Shown piece after piece: positions 26,110 through 34,662 of a DNA stretch of 64,000 nucleotides; position 1 is the first letter of the stretch; every line of letters begins with the position of its first letter. The notes below the pieces were generated by a model. It was not told the origin of the DNA. It did not search any database and was given only the letters and a program-made list of their open reading frames with translations. Origin of the DNA: Mesorhizobium sp. B2-8-5 (lineage in GTDB: Bacteria; Pseudomonadota; Alphaproteobacteria; Rhizobiales; Rhizobiaceae); contig NZ_CP083951.1 of assembly GCF_006440675.2 (NCBI RefSeq), positions 5,737,501 to 5,801,500 of the forward strand, in the 5' to 3' direction. The position numbers were made by a program, and so were the translations under genes.

Positions 26110-26823
26110 TTGGAGACGGAACGCTTGAAGGAGAGAAAGAACACGCTGCGCGACTCGGTGTTCGAGGCGCTGAAGGCGTTGATCATCACCGGCCAGATCC
26201 CACCGGGCGGCCGCGTGACGGAAAACGAGATCGCCGAGCGCCTGAAGGTGAGCCGCACGCCCGTGCGCGAGGCCTTCAACCGGCTGGAGCGCGACGGGCT
26301 GGTGATCGGGCGGCCGCGCCAGGGCTATGTGGTGGCAGAGTTCAATCTCACCATGTTCCGCGAGGCTTTCGACATCCGCGAACTGCTCGACGGGCGCGCG
26401 ACCGAACTGGCGGCAGCCAACGCGACCGCCGCCGACAAGGCGAAACTGCGCGACATGCTCGCCGAATGCGAACGGCTGGCGGCGATTCCGGATCGCAGCA
26501 CCAGGGAGAAATTCGAGGAGTTGCAGGTCGGCATCGACCTGCACCGGGTGATCGCGGAGATCAGCGGCAACGAGATGCTGCACGGCATGCTTTGCGGCAT
26601 CCTCGACAAATGCCAGCAATATGTCTGGACAGAGCTTCTGTGGCTGGACGAATGGAAGCTCACCCGCGAGGAACATGCCGGCATCGTCGACGCGATCTGC
26701 GCCGGCGATGTCACGCTGGCCGGCGAGCGCGCCCGTTCGCATGTGCGCGGCTCGCGCGAGAACATCCTGCGCCTGCTGCAGGCCAAGTCCGATTATCAGG
26801 GATTCTTCGCCAAGGCGTCTTGA
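26110..26823 (+). CDS. GntR-family regulator (FadR subfamily, FCD domain)
   Basis: A 237-residue regulator with an N-terminal winged HTH (LRDSVFEALKALIITGQIPPGG, EIAERLKVSRTPVREAFNRLE) and an FCD effector domain containing the usual Asp and His ligands (FDIRELLDGRATELA; DLHRVIAEISGN; EEHAGIVDAI). The frame opens at TTG 26110; TTG 26125 has a better GGAG-like site, so the start is uncertain by five residues. It is divergent from the ABC-GGT operon and is the likely repressor, released by a carboxylate effector bound through a metal in the FCD domain (family knowledge). Confidence 0.9.
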   Translation: METERLKERKNTLRDSVFEALKALIITGQIPPGGRVTENEIAERLKVSRTPVREAFNRLERDGLVIGRPRQGYVVAEFNLTMFREAFDIRELLDGRATELAAANATAADKAKLRDMLAECERLAAIPDRSTREKFEELQVGIDLHRVIAEISGNEMLHGMLCGILDKCQQYVWTELLWLDEWKLTREEHAGIVDAICAGDVTLAGERARSHVRGSRENILRLLQAKSDYQGFFAKAS

Positions 26824-26838
26824 ACCAACGCTTTCGCA

Positions 26839-27981
26839 TCAGTTGGAAAGCATGGGACAGTTGGCGCCGCGCCGCAGGCTGACATGCGCCACGTCGCCGA
26901 CGCTGAATTGTGAACCGTCGGCACGGCGCGGGGCATCGATGACGATCGCGGTCCCCTCACCCAGTTCGGCATGCAGGCGCAGCGTGCGGCCATGGAAGAC
27001 GACGCCGCTCACCCGTACCGGCGCGGTTCCCTCGGCGGCTTCACCGGCGGCCAGAAGATCCTCCGGCCGCACGCCGATGGTGCGCGTGTCGCCGACAGCC
27101 GGCGTCTCGCCGCTGTCGGATGTAGCCTCCAGCGGCAACTCACCTGCGGCGAAGCGCAGGCGCTCGCCGTCGCGTCCGACGAAATGCGACTGTAAGAGGT
27201 TCATCGTGCCGATGAAGGAAGCAACGAAGCGCGTCGCCGGCCGATCGTAGAGCGTCGCCGGCGCAGCAGTCTGCTCGATGCGGCCCTTGTTCATGACGAC
27301 GATGCGGTCCGAAATCGACAACGCCTCGGTCTGATCATGCGTGACCATGACGAAGGTGGTGCCGAGCCGCGACTGCAGCCGCTTCAATTCGACCTGCATC
27401 TGCTCGCGCAGATGCGCGTCGAGCGCCGACAGCGGCTCGTCGAGCAGCAGCACGCGCGGCTCGCAGACGATGGCGCGGGCCAAAGCGACGCGTTGGCGCT
27501 GGCCGCCGGAAAGCTCCGAGACGCGGGCGCGCAGCTTGTCGGCGAGGCCTACCATGTCGAGAGCCTCGCGGACCCGTTTGGCCTGCTCGGCTCCGGTGAG
27601 TTTGCGCAGCGACAGGCCGAAGCCGACATTGGCCGCGACGTCCATATGCGGGAACAAGGCATAGTCCTGGAAGACGGTGTTGACCGGGCGATCGAAGGGC
27701 CGCAGCCCGGTGATGTCGCGGCCATCGAGCAGGACATTGCCGCTGGTCGGACTTTCGAAGCCGGCGATGACCCGCAGGCTCGTCGTCTTGCCGCAGCCGG
27801 ACGGACCGAGCAAGGTCAGGAACTCACCGGTGGCGATATCCAGATCGACGGCATCGAGGCCGACCACGCCACCGGGAAAGACTTTCGAGACTTTCCGGAG
27901 CCGAACCAATGGTTCTCGCAATTCCGGACGGAAAACCGCTTCACACTTTTCCTGGAATTGCTCTGAGGCGTCACGCGCCAT
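26839..27981 (-). CDS. ABC transporter ATP-binding protein, PotA-like (second system)
   Basis: A 380-residue ATPase with Walker A GPSGCGKTT, Q-loop VFQDYALFPH, signature LSGGQRQRVALARA, Walker B LLLDEPLSALD, and a C-terminal TOBE region. It begins at ATG 27981 behind GAGGTG and overlaps the XRE gene stop by 11 bases. Residues about 6-21 (EQFQEKCEAVFRPEL) are encoded by a palindromic intergenic-type repeat (27918-27964), so the N-terminal extension before VRLRKVSKVF is recent and not part of the fold. It serves the permeases at 29961-31678, separated from them by the XRE gene and a repeat. Confidence 0.92.
   Translation of the reverse strand: MARDASEQFQEKCEAVFRPELREPLVRLRKVSKVFPGGVVGLDAVDLDIATGEFLTLLGPSGCGKTTSLRVIAGFESPTSGNVLLDGRDITGLRPFDRPVNTVFQDYALFPHMDVAANVGFGLSLRKLTGAEQAKRVREALDMVGLADKLRARVSELSGGQRQRVALARAIVCEPRVLLLDEPLSALDAHLREQMQVELKRLQSRLGTTFVMVTHDQTEALSISDRIVVMNKGRIEQTAAPATLYDRPATRFVASFIGTMNLLQSHFVGRDGERLRFAAGELPLEATSDSGETPAVGDTRTIGVRPEDLLAAGEAAEGTAPVRVSGVVFHGRTLRLHAELGEGTAIVIDAPRRADGSQFSVGDVAHVSLRRGANCPMLSN
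27918..27964. repeat. Palindromic repeat inside the ABC ATPase 5' coding region
   Basis: The 47 bases start GCAATTCC and end GGAATTGCTCT, with the 8-base ends perfectly inverted (27918-27925 with 27954-27961). The inner part CACACTTTTCCT recurs at 39021-39032. I recall this as an abundant Mesorhizobium intergenic repeat. Here it is in frame within coding sequence. Confidence 0.75.
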
Positions 27982-28579
27982 CGCGCACCTCTGACGGTTT
28001 TGTCGTGTTGACCCACAGGATCTGGCAGCGCTCGGCGCCGGGATTGCGGAAGGCATGCAGCAGCGTGCTCTTGAAGGCAAAACTGTCGCCGGCTTTCAGC
28101 ACATAGGTCGTGGCGTCCACCACCAGTTCGACCTCGCCCGCCATCACGAAGCCGAATTCATGGCCGGCATGGGCATAGGCTTCCGCCGTGCCGCCGCCGG
28201 CCTCGACCGTGACCAGCATGCCGGTGAGCGTCGCGGCAGGCGGCGACAGCAGCGCCTTGGCGATGCCCTCGGATTTCACCGGGATCGCGCGCCGCTTGTC
28301 GGCGCGCACGCAATAGAGATCGTTGACCGCTTCATTGCCGTCGGCGATGAGCGCCGAAGGCTCGATGTCGAGCGCGGCGGCGAGCGGCCAGATCACCTTG
28401 ACGCGCAGCGAGGACATGCCGCGCTCGATCTGGCTGAGCGCGCCGATGGAGATGCCGGCCTTGGCCGCGAGCTCGGCCAGCGACAGCTTGCGCTCGAGCC
28501 TGAGCGCCCGCACGCGCCGGCCGACGCGGATATCGGCATCGTCTTTCGGCTTCGCCGCCGCTTCGTCGAGAATGTCCAT
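27971..28579 (-). CDS. XRE-cupin transcriptional regulator (PuuR-like)
   Basis: A 202-residue regulator: an N-terminal XRE helix-turn-helix (about residues 16-72: RVRALRLERKLSLAELAAKA and SIGALSQIERGMSSL) and a C-terminal cupin (about 125-195: HAGHEFGFVMAGEVELVV). This architecture is shared with PuuR, the putrescine-utilisation repressor. ATG 28579 has GAGGACC eight bases upstream; the longer form includes intergenic repeat sequence. It lies inside the transporter operon and, with the PuuB-like oxidase, suggests amine-responsive control. Confidence 0.9.
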   Translation of the reverse strand: MDILDEAAAKPKDDADIRVGRRVRALRLERKLSLAELAAKAGISIGALSQIERGMSSLRVKVIWPLAAALDIEPSALIADGNEAVNDLYCVRADKRRAIPVKSEGIAKALLSPPAATLTGMLVTVEAGGGTAEAYAHAGHEFGFVMAGEVELVVDATTYVLKAGDSFAFKSTLLHAFRNPGAERCQILWVNTTKPSEVRDGA

Positions 28580-28604
28580 GCAATGGTCCTCGTTGCAGTC
28601 AATT

Positions 28605-28630
28605 AGGCCGGCAATTGACCAAGCCGGCCT
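28605..28630 (-). promoter_or_regulatory. Inverted repeat upstream of the XRE-cupin gene
   Basis: AGGCCGGC (28605-28612) and GCCGGCCT (28623-28630) form a perfect 8-bp dyad around AATTGACCAA, 25 bases upstream of the start codon. It may be an operator for XRE autoregulation or a hairpin after the binding-protein gene. Confidence 0.45.
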
Positions 28631-28666
28631 CATTATTAAGTTTCTTATCCTGCCGGACGCTGGCAC

Positions 28667-28838
28667 TGCCCCTCATCGCCCTGCCAGTTCCTTCTCCCCG
28701 TATAGTGACGGGGAGAAGGAACTGGCCGCAACGCTGGCGCCAGTCCTGCGACGAGGTGATTGGCGAAACCGCCGGCGACAGCGCCCCTCTCCCCGTCACT
28801 ATACGGGGAGAGGATGCCGGCAGGCAGGTGAGGGGCAG
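28667..28838. repeat. Composite palindromic element with two GC hairpins
   Basis: A 17-bp perfect stem with a 6-base loop (28685-28701/28708-28724) and a second 11-bp stem (28786-28796/28803-28813) share the core CCCCGTATAGTGACGGGG in opposite orientations; the outer ends read CCCCTCA and TGAGGGG. It lies between the binding-protein gene and the XRE gene, inside what is otherwise an operon, and may limit read-through. Confidence 0.8.
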
Positions 28839-28862
28839 CGCAAAACTTCGGCAATTAATCGC

Positions 28863-29933
28863 TCAGCCCCCTGCCTTCACCTTTTCGAACATCTTGGCCA
28901 CGTCGTCATTCTGCTTCATCGGGCCGGTGAAGATGGTGCTCTTCAGCATCACGTCCGGATCGGCCGGCAGTTGCAGCTTGTCGAGCTCCTCCTTCGACAC
29001 GCCGGCGAAGGCGGTCGAGAGCGAGCTGCCATAGCCGTAGGACTGGATCAGGAACTTGCCGGAGTCGGCGTCGAGCCGGCTGTTGATGAAGTCATAGGCG
29101 AGGTCGACGTTCTTGGCGTCCTTCAGCATGACGAAGCCGCAGGCCCAGGTCAGCATGCCTTCCTTCGGCTTCATGAATTCGACAGGCACGCCCTGCTTCT
29201 TCAGCGAGGTGGCCGAGGCATTCCAGGTCATGGCGGCGACCAGCTGGCCGCTCGCCAAAGCCTGCTCGACCGAGGTCATGTCGGTGGTGTAGCTCGACAG
29301 CAGCGGCCGCTGCTCGCGCAGCTTTTCGGCCACCTTGTCCATCTGGTCCGGCGTCATGTCGAAGGGGTTCACGCCGGCCAGGAGGGCGGCGACGATCGGC
29401 GTGTCGTGCACGGCGTCGATGGTCGCCATGCGGCCGGCATATTGCTTGTCCCACAGAAGGTTCCAGCTCGCCTCGGGGTTCTTCACCAGATCGGTGCGGT
29501 AGAGGATCGAGGTGTTGCCCCAGTCCCACGGCACCATCCAGACCTTGCCGTCCCCGGCCTGCAGGTCGGGCAAGTTCTTGAACACCGGGAAGATCGAATC
29601 CCAGTTCTTGATGCGCTTGGTGTCGATCGGCTGAAGCAGGCCTTCCTTGTTCCAGCGCGCCACCTTGTCGTAGCAGGGGTGAGCGATGTCGGGGCGGAAG
29701 CCGGCCTTGACCTTGGTGAAGGCGTCGTCGTCATCGCCGAAGATCGTCGCCTCGACGCCATCGGGATGCGCGGCAAGGAAGCTCTTGTTGAAGTCGGGCA
29801 ATTCGTAGCCCGACCAGGTGAAGTATTGCAGCTTGTCGGCGGCCAGAGCGACCGTCGACGACAGCGCGAGCGCCAGTGCGGCAAGGCCGGCCCGGGCTTT
29901 GTGTCCGGCGATCGATTTCAGGTGGAATGTCAT
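28863..29933 (-). CDS. Periplasmic substrate-binding protein, PotD/PotF-like (second system)
   Basis: A 356-residue binding protein with a signal peptide (hydrophobic GLAALALALSSTVALA, cleavage at ALA-AD near residue 32). The mature start DKLQYFTWSGYELPDF and later YDKVARWNKEGLLQP, VWMVPWDWGNTSILYRTDLV are typical of the spermidine/putrescine class. ATG 29933 follows GAGGAGAACGAAA. It is 27 bases downstream of the permease stop and separated from the XRE and ATPase genes by a composite repeat, which could permit higher binding-protein expression. Confidence 0.92.
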   Translation of the reverse strand: MTFHLKSIAGHKARAGLAALALALSSTVALAADKLQYFTWSGYELPDFNKSFLAAHPDGVEATIFGDDDDAFTKVKAGFRPDIAHPCYDKVARWNKEGLLQPIDTKRIKNWDSIFPVFKNLPDLQAGDGKVWMVPWDWGNTSILYRTDLVKNPEASWNLLWDKQYAGRMATIDAVHDTPIVAALLAGVNPFDMTPDQMDKVAEKLREQRPLLSSYTTDMTSVEQALASGQLVAAMTWNASATSLKKQGVPVEFMKPKEGMLTWACGFVMLKDAKNVDLAYDFINSRLDADSGKFLIQSYGYGSSLSTAFAGVSKEELDKLQLPADPDVMLKSTIFTGPMKQNDDVAKMFEKVKAGG

Positions 29934-29960
29934 TTTCGTTCTCCTCTTCTTTGTTGTGGT

Positions 29961-30779
29961 TCAGGCTGGATTGCGGCGCGCAGTTCCAAGACCGCGGTGG
30001 CGAAGGATTTCGGCGGTGCCGGCGATGATGAAGGAGACAGTGAGGATCACCGTGCCGAGCGCCATCACGGTTGGCAGCGAGCGCGGGAAGCGCAGCTGGC
30101 TCCAGATGTAGAGCGGCAGCGTCGGCTCGGTGCCGGCGAGGAAAAAGACGACGATGAACTCGTCGAAGGAAATCAGGAAGGAGAGCATGAAAGCCGACAG
30201 CACGGCTGGCAGGCTGAGCGGCAGCATGACGCGCCGGAACGTCGTCCAGTCGGAAGCGCCGAGGTCGAGCGCCGCTTCGCGGATCGTCTTCGGGATGGCG
30301 GCGAAGCGGCTGCGCATCACCACCACGGTGGTCGGCAGCGCGACGAGGATGTGACCGAGCACGATGGAAACGCGCGATGGCCCAAGGCCGATGAGGTTGA
30401 CCAGGATCAACAGCGAAATGCCGACGATGACGCCCGGGATCAGGATCGGCAGCCGGGCGATGGCGCTGATCGTGGCAGCGAGCGGCGAGCGGCCGTAGAG
30501 GTCCATATAGGAGACAGTGATGCCGCAGAGCGTCGCGCCGGAGGCGGCGATGACGCCGATGACCAGGCTGTTGGCCAAAGCGCCGGAAAGCGCCGGGTTG
30601 CCGTAGAGCGTGCGGTACCATTCGAGCGTGAAGCCCCGCAGCGGAAACGCCGCCTGGATGGAGTTGTTGAAGGAAAACAGCGGGATCAAAAGCACCGGCA
30701 GATAGAGGAAGACGAGATAGCCAAGCACATAGAGCCCGAGCCAGCGGCCGTCGCTGCTGGTGTCAGCCCGGGCGCTCAT
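29961..30779 (-). CDS. ABC transporter permease, PotC-like (second system)
   Basis: A 272-residue permease with six hydrophobic helices and the EAA loop IREAALDLGASDWTTFRRVMLP. Its start overlaps the stop of the upstream permease (ATGA at 30776-30779). It pairs with that permease in the second polyamine-type importer. Confidence 0.92.
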   Translation of the reverse strand: MSARADTSSDGRWLGLYVLGYLVFLYLPVLLIPLFSFNNSIQAAFPLRGFTLEWYRTLYGNPALSGALANSLVIGVIAASGATLCGITVSYMDLYGRSPLAATISAIARLPILIPGVIVGISLLILVNLIGLGPSRVSIVLGHILVALPTTVVVMRSRFAAIPKTIREAALDLGASDWTTFRRVMLPLSLPAVLSAFMLSFLISFDEFIVVFFLAGTEPTLPLYIWSQLRFPRSLPTVMALGTVILTVSFIIAGTAEILRHRGLGTARRNPA

Positions 30780-31678
30780 GTGCGACTGCCAAATCTGCTG
30801 TCGGCGCCGCGCGCGACGAGCACCACGCAGAGGATGACCAGCATGACGCAGACCGAGAGCGCGGCGCCGAACGGCCAGTCATTGGCCTTGCCGAACTGCG
30901 ACTGGATCAGCGTGCCGATCATGGTGCTGGCAGGACCGCCGACCATGGCCGGCGTCACATAATCGCCGACCGTCGGCACGAAGACGACGAGTGCTGCCGC
31001 TAGCACGCCCGGCATGGAATTCGGCAGCACGACGCGGCGGAAGCTGGTGAACGGCCGCGCACCAAGATCGGACGCGGCTTCGAGCAGCGATTTCGGGATC
31101 GTGTCCAGCGCCACATAGATCGGCAGAATGGCGAAAGGTGCGTAGGCGTGGGCGAGCGTCACCACCACCGCTGCCGGCGTGTTGAGGAAGGCAAGCGTCG
31201 GCTGTGACCAGAGGCCGGTCTCGATGAAGGCCGAGTTCAGAACGCCATTATAGGCGAGCACGATCTTCCAGGCGAAGACGCGCAGCAGATAGCTGGTCCA
31301 GAACGGCAACGTGACCAAGAAGAGCAGCAGGTTGCGCCGCCGGCCGGCGTGGAAGGCGAGGTAATAGGCGACGGGATAGGCGGTGGCGACGGTGGCGAGC
31401 GTGACCAGGCCGGCGATGACCAGCGAGCGCAGCGTCACCGTCCAGTAGAGCGGATCGGTAGCGACGGTGACGAAATTCTCCGCCGTCAGGCCGACGCCGA
31501 GCAGCGAGCCGTCATTGCCCCTGAAGGCGAGGAAGACCACCAGGCCAAGCGCGAACAGGATCAGGAAGAAGGTGACCAGTCCGCCCGGCAGCAGCATGGC
31601 GAAGCGAAACACCGGCGAGATGCGGTTTTCCGGCAGGGGCCGCGTTGCAGCGATGGTCGACGACATCGAACTGTCCAT
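30776..31678 (-). CDS. ABC transporter permease, PotB-like (second system)
   Basis: About 300 residues with a short cytoplasmic N-terminus, a first helix at FRFAMLLPGGLVTFFLILFA and the EAA loop LLEAASDLGARPFTSFRRVVLP. Two ATG starts are possible: 31678, and 31666, which has GGACAG six bases upstream; the difference is four residues. It is the first transporter gene of this block and lies 82 bases downstream of the FAD oxidase gene, on the same strand. Confidence 0.9.
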   Translation of the reverse strand: MDSSMSSTIAATRPLPENRISPVFRFAMLLPGGLVTFFLILFALGLVVFLAFRGNDGSLLGVGLTAENFVTVATDPLYWTVTLRSLVIAGLVTLATVATAYPVAYYLAFHAGRRRNLLLFLVTLPFWTSYLLRVFAWKIVLAYNGVLNSAFIETGLWSQPTLAFLNTPAAVVVTLAHAYAPFAILPIYVALDTIPKSLLEAASDLGARPFTSFRRVVLPNSMPGVLAAALVVFVPTVGDYVTPAMVGGPASTMIGTLIQSQFGKANDWPFGAALSVCVMLVILCVVLVARGADSRFGSRT

Positions 31679-31760
31679 CGAAATTCTGAAATAACCCAAT
31701 GATTTTTCATATTCCTGAAACTGTCAAGCTGAATCGCTTGTGCGCCGCACGCGTTCGGGG

Positions 31761-33044
31761 TCAGCGCTCGAACGCGTCGAGCATCCGGTACCAGGTGATC
31801 GCCGCGGCGACGCCGACCTGGCGGAAAGCGTGGAACGGGATCGGCTTGATCGGCGACAGCGGGAACGGCAATTGCCTGGCATCGCCGCTCGCGAGGTAAT
31901 TCGCCATGCGCTTGCCCAGCGCGCTCATCAGGCCGACGCCCCTGCCCTGGCAGCCGACGACCGCGAGCAGACCTTTCTCCGGCTCATGCAGATGCAGCAG
32001 ATGATCCGGTGTCAGCGCCACGCGGCCGAACCAGCGCTTTTCGATGGCGACGCCCGCGAGCGCCGGATAGAGGCGGGTGAGCGCGCGTTCGCAATGCGCC
32101 CAGTCCGCAGGGCTGGAGGGCAGCGCCATGCGGCCGCGGCCGCCCAGCACCATCCGGCCATCGGGACTCCGGCGATAGTAGACGAGGATGCGACGGGAAT
32201 CGGAAACGGCTTGCCCGCCCGGCAGGATGCTGGCTGCAAGGTCCGCCGGCAGCGGCGCGGTGGCGATCTGGAAGGAATGCAGCGGCACGATCGTCTGTGC
32301 GAGGCCAGGCAGCAGGCCGTCCGTATAGGCGTTGGTGGCGAGCACGACCGACCTGGCGCGCAATTCGGCGCCGCCTTGCGTCGAAACCCGCCAGACGCCG
32401 GCCTCCTTGGCGAGTTTCACCACCCTTTGCTGCTCGGCGCTCTTCACGCCGGCGGCCGAGGCGACGCGCGCCAATTCCATCGTGTAGGACAGCGGATCGA
32501 TGACGCCGGCGCGGCGGTCGAGCCAGCCGCCGAGATAGCCCCTGGCGCCGGTCATCGCCGCGATCCCTGCCTTGTCGAGCAGCTCGACGTCGGCGCCGCG
32601 CGAGCGCCATTGGCGATCCCGGTTCGCTGCCGCGGTCAAAGCGGTTTCGGTGTGGGCCGCCTGGATCCAGCCGTTGCGCGTGAACGGCACCGCCAGCTTC
32701 TCGTCGCGGATCACATCGAACACGGCGTCGGCCGTCGAAGCGGCGAATTCCACCAGGGCTTCGCCGCGCTCCTTGCCGAAATGCCTGAGCAGCCATTCGG
32801 GATCGTTTTTGAGGCCTGGAATGACCTGGCCGCCATTGAGGCCCGAAGCGCCCTGTCCGATCGCGCCGGCGTCAAGCACCTGAATGGAAAGCCCCTCGCG
32901 CGCCGCATGCAGCGCCGTCGATAATCCCATGATGCCGCCGCCGACGATGACCGCGTCGAGCGTGCCGCCAGCCGACAAGCTCGATTGAAATGCCAGGGCA
33001 GCCTGCGGCCTTTGCCAAATCGGATCGGAAAAGGCTGCGGGCAA
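31761..33044 (-). CDS. FAD-dependent amine/amino-acid oxidase (PuuB/DadA-like)
   Basis: A 427-residue DAO-family flavoenzyme. The dinucleotide-binding motif DAVIVGGGIMGLSTALHAARE lies at residues 30-50, GQGASGLNGGQVIPG follows, and the C-terminal part has GCQGRGVGLMSALGKRMANY. The N-terminal segment of about 28 residues before the FAD motif is typical of gamma-glutamylputrescine oxidase-like enzymes. The start is TTG 33044, six bases after GAGGTGATC; no ATG is better placed. With the PuuR-like regulator and polyamine-type transporter it probably oxidises an imported amine, releasing aldehyde, ammonia and hydrogen peroxide. Confidence 0.87.
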   Translation of the reverse strand: MPAAFSDPIWQRPQAALAFQSSLSAGGTLDAVIVGGGIMGLSTALHAAREGLSIQVLDAGAIGQGASGLNGGQVIPGLKNDPEWLLRHFGKERGEALVEFAASTADAVFDVIRDEKLAVPFTRNGWIQAAHTETALTAAANRDRQWRSRGADVELLDKAGIAAMTGARGYLGGWLDRRAGVIDPLSYTMELARVASAAGVKSAEQQRVVKLAKEAGVWRVSTQGGAELRARSVVLATNAYTDGLLPGLAQTIVPLHSFQIATAPLPADLAASILPGGQAVSDSRRILVYYRRSPDGRMVLGGRGRMALPSSPADWAHCERALTRLYPALAGVAIEKRWFGRVALTPDHLLHLHEPEKGLLAVVGCQGRGVGLMSALGKRMANYLASGDARQLPFPLSPIKPIPFHAFRQVGVAAAITWYRMLDAFER

Positions 33045-33238
33045 AGATCACCTCGGCGCTGGAACTTCGTGAAAATCCTATTGTTGATTTCATGAATTTG
33101 AAAGCGCGTTTCGATGGGCCAGCCGGCTACGCTTTTGATGACAGGGACAACTGGCCCACGAACCGGGCTACAAACGGCATGGACGTTTGACCCAAATCCG
33201 GGGAAAGTGCCGCGCGACAGTTGAGAGGAAGCATCACC

Positions 33239-34396
33239 ATGACCGATCCGACCCGCCTGCCCGCCGACGGCCTCTTCGTCGGCCGCGCCAGGACAAGCGA
33301 AGCTACTCATCCGCTGGTGGTCACGGTGCGCGACGGCCAGGTCATCGACATCACCTCGAGCGCGGCGCCCACGGTGCGCGATGTCTGCGAGCTGAAGGAT
33401 CCGGCCGGCTATCTGCGCTCGGCCAAGGGCAAGGCGATCGGCGCGCTCGCCGAGATCGCGGCCAACAGCTTCGAAGACAAACGCGATGCGAAGAGGCCGA
33501 TCCTGCTTTCGCCCGTCGACCTGCAGGCGGTGAAGGCTTCCGGCGTCACCTTCGTCGTCAGCCTGCTCGAGCGCGTCATCGAGGAACAGGCGCGCGGTTC
33601 GGCCGAAAAAGCCGACGCCATCCGCGCCGACATCGCCGGGCTGATCGGCCACGACCTGTCGAAGCTCAAGCCCGGCTCGCCGGAGGCGATGGAGATCAAG
33701 GCCAAGCTGATTTCGCGCGGGGCCTGGTCGCAATATCTGGAAGTGGGGATCGGCCCGGATGCCGAGATCTTCACCAAATGCCAGCCTATGGCCTCGGTCG
33801 GCTTCGGCGCCGATGTCGGACTGCATCCGGTCTCCACCTGGAACAATCCGGAGCCGGAGATCGCCATGATCGCCGACAGTTCGGGGCGCATCGTCGGCGC
33901 CACGCTCGGCAACGACGTCAATCTGCGCGACGTCGAGGGGCGCTCGGCGCTGCTGCTCGGCAAGGCCAAGGACAACAATGCTTCCGCTTCGCTCGGCCCC
34001 TTCATCCGGCTGTTCGACGAGACGTTTTCCATCGCCGACGTGAAGCGCGCCACGGTGCGGCTCAGCGTCGAGGGCGAGGACGGCTTCTCGCTGCAGGGCG
34101 CGAGCTCGATGGCGGAAATCAGCCGCTCGCCGGAAGAGCTGGTCAAGGCCGCGATGGGGCCGCATCACCAGTATCCGGACGGATTGGCGCTTTATCTCGG
34201 CACCATGTTCGTGCCGTCGAAGGATCGCGGCGAGAAGGGCAAGGGCTTTACCCACAAGGTCGGCGACATCGTCACCATCTCGTCGGAAAAGCTCGGTGCG
34301 CTCACCAACCGCGTGCGCCTGTCGCCGGACTGCCCGCACTGGACCTACGGCGCCAGCCACCTGATGCGCGACCTGGCCAAGGCGGGCCTTCTCTAA
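33239..34396 (+). CDS. Fumarylacetoacetate hydrolase (FAH)-family enzyme
   Basis: A 385-residue protein whose C-terminal two-thirds is the FAH fold. The metal-binding acidic motif PEPEIAMI, GATLGNDVNLRDVEG and KAKDNNASASLGPFIRLF are conserved; the N-terminal 100 residues form an extra domain. FAH members cleave C-C bonds or dehydrate 2-keto-3-deoxy sugar acids. Directly upstream of a sugar ABC operon, a 2-keto-3-deoxy-aldonate dehydratase role is the best guess, comparable to GguC next to the Agrobacterium gguAB transporter. ATG 33239 is preceded by GAGAGGAAG. It is divergent from the FAD oxidase. Confidence 0.82.
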   Translation: MTDPTRLPADGLFVGRARTSEATHPLVVTVRDGQVIDITSSAAPTVRDVCELKDPAGYLRSAKGKAIGALAEIAANSFEDKRDAKRPILLSPVDLQAVKASGVTFVVSLLERVIEEQARGSAEKADAIRADIAGLIGHDLSKLKPGSPEAMEIKAKLISRGAWSQYLEVGIGPDAEIFTKCQPMASVGFGADVGLHPVSTWNNPEPEIAMIADSSGRIVGATLGNDVNLRDVEGRSALLLGKAKDNNASASLGPFIRLFDETFSIADVKRATVRLSVEGEDGFSLQGASSMAEISRSPEELVKAAMGPHHQYPDGLALYLGTMFVPSKDRGEKGKGFTHKVGDIVTISSEKLGALTNRVRLSPDCPHWTYGASHLMRDLAKAGLL

Positions 34397-34662
34397 CGCC
34401 GCACCAGAAGGGCGTTTGCTTGGAGGCCACCGTGCAGCGGATGGTCGATGGTGCCGCTTGCCCAACGAATATCACCGTTGCTGATGCAATCTGATGGGAT
34501 TGGTGATGGCGTGCGCGCCTGTGCCAACATCCACTGACGATGGAGGCTTGCCACCGCCCGAAAAAGAGAATGCTCTGGACGTTCCGGTCGGCGCTGGCAG
34601 GAGATGCGGGTTCCAAGGTCGCATCGCGCTGATCCAGGAGTTTCAACATGGGAGGAAATCGA
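34397..34662 (+). other. Intergenic region before the sugar-binding protein gene
   Basis: 266 bases with no supported gene. I see no clear terminator for the FAH gene and no convincing promoter match; a good ribosome site (GGGAGGAAATCG) precedes the binding-protein start. The length suggests a separate promoter for the transporter. Confidence 0.4.

Noticed and set aside
28323..30962. An 879-codon plus-strand frame across the second amine importer
   Set aside because: It crosses a repeat element and several minus-strand genes with clear ABC motifs.
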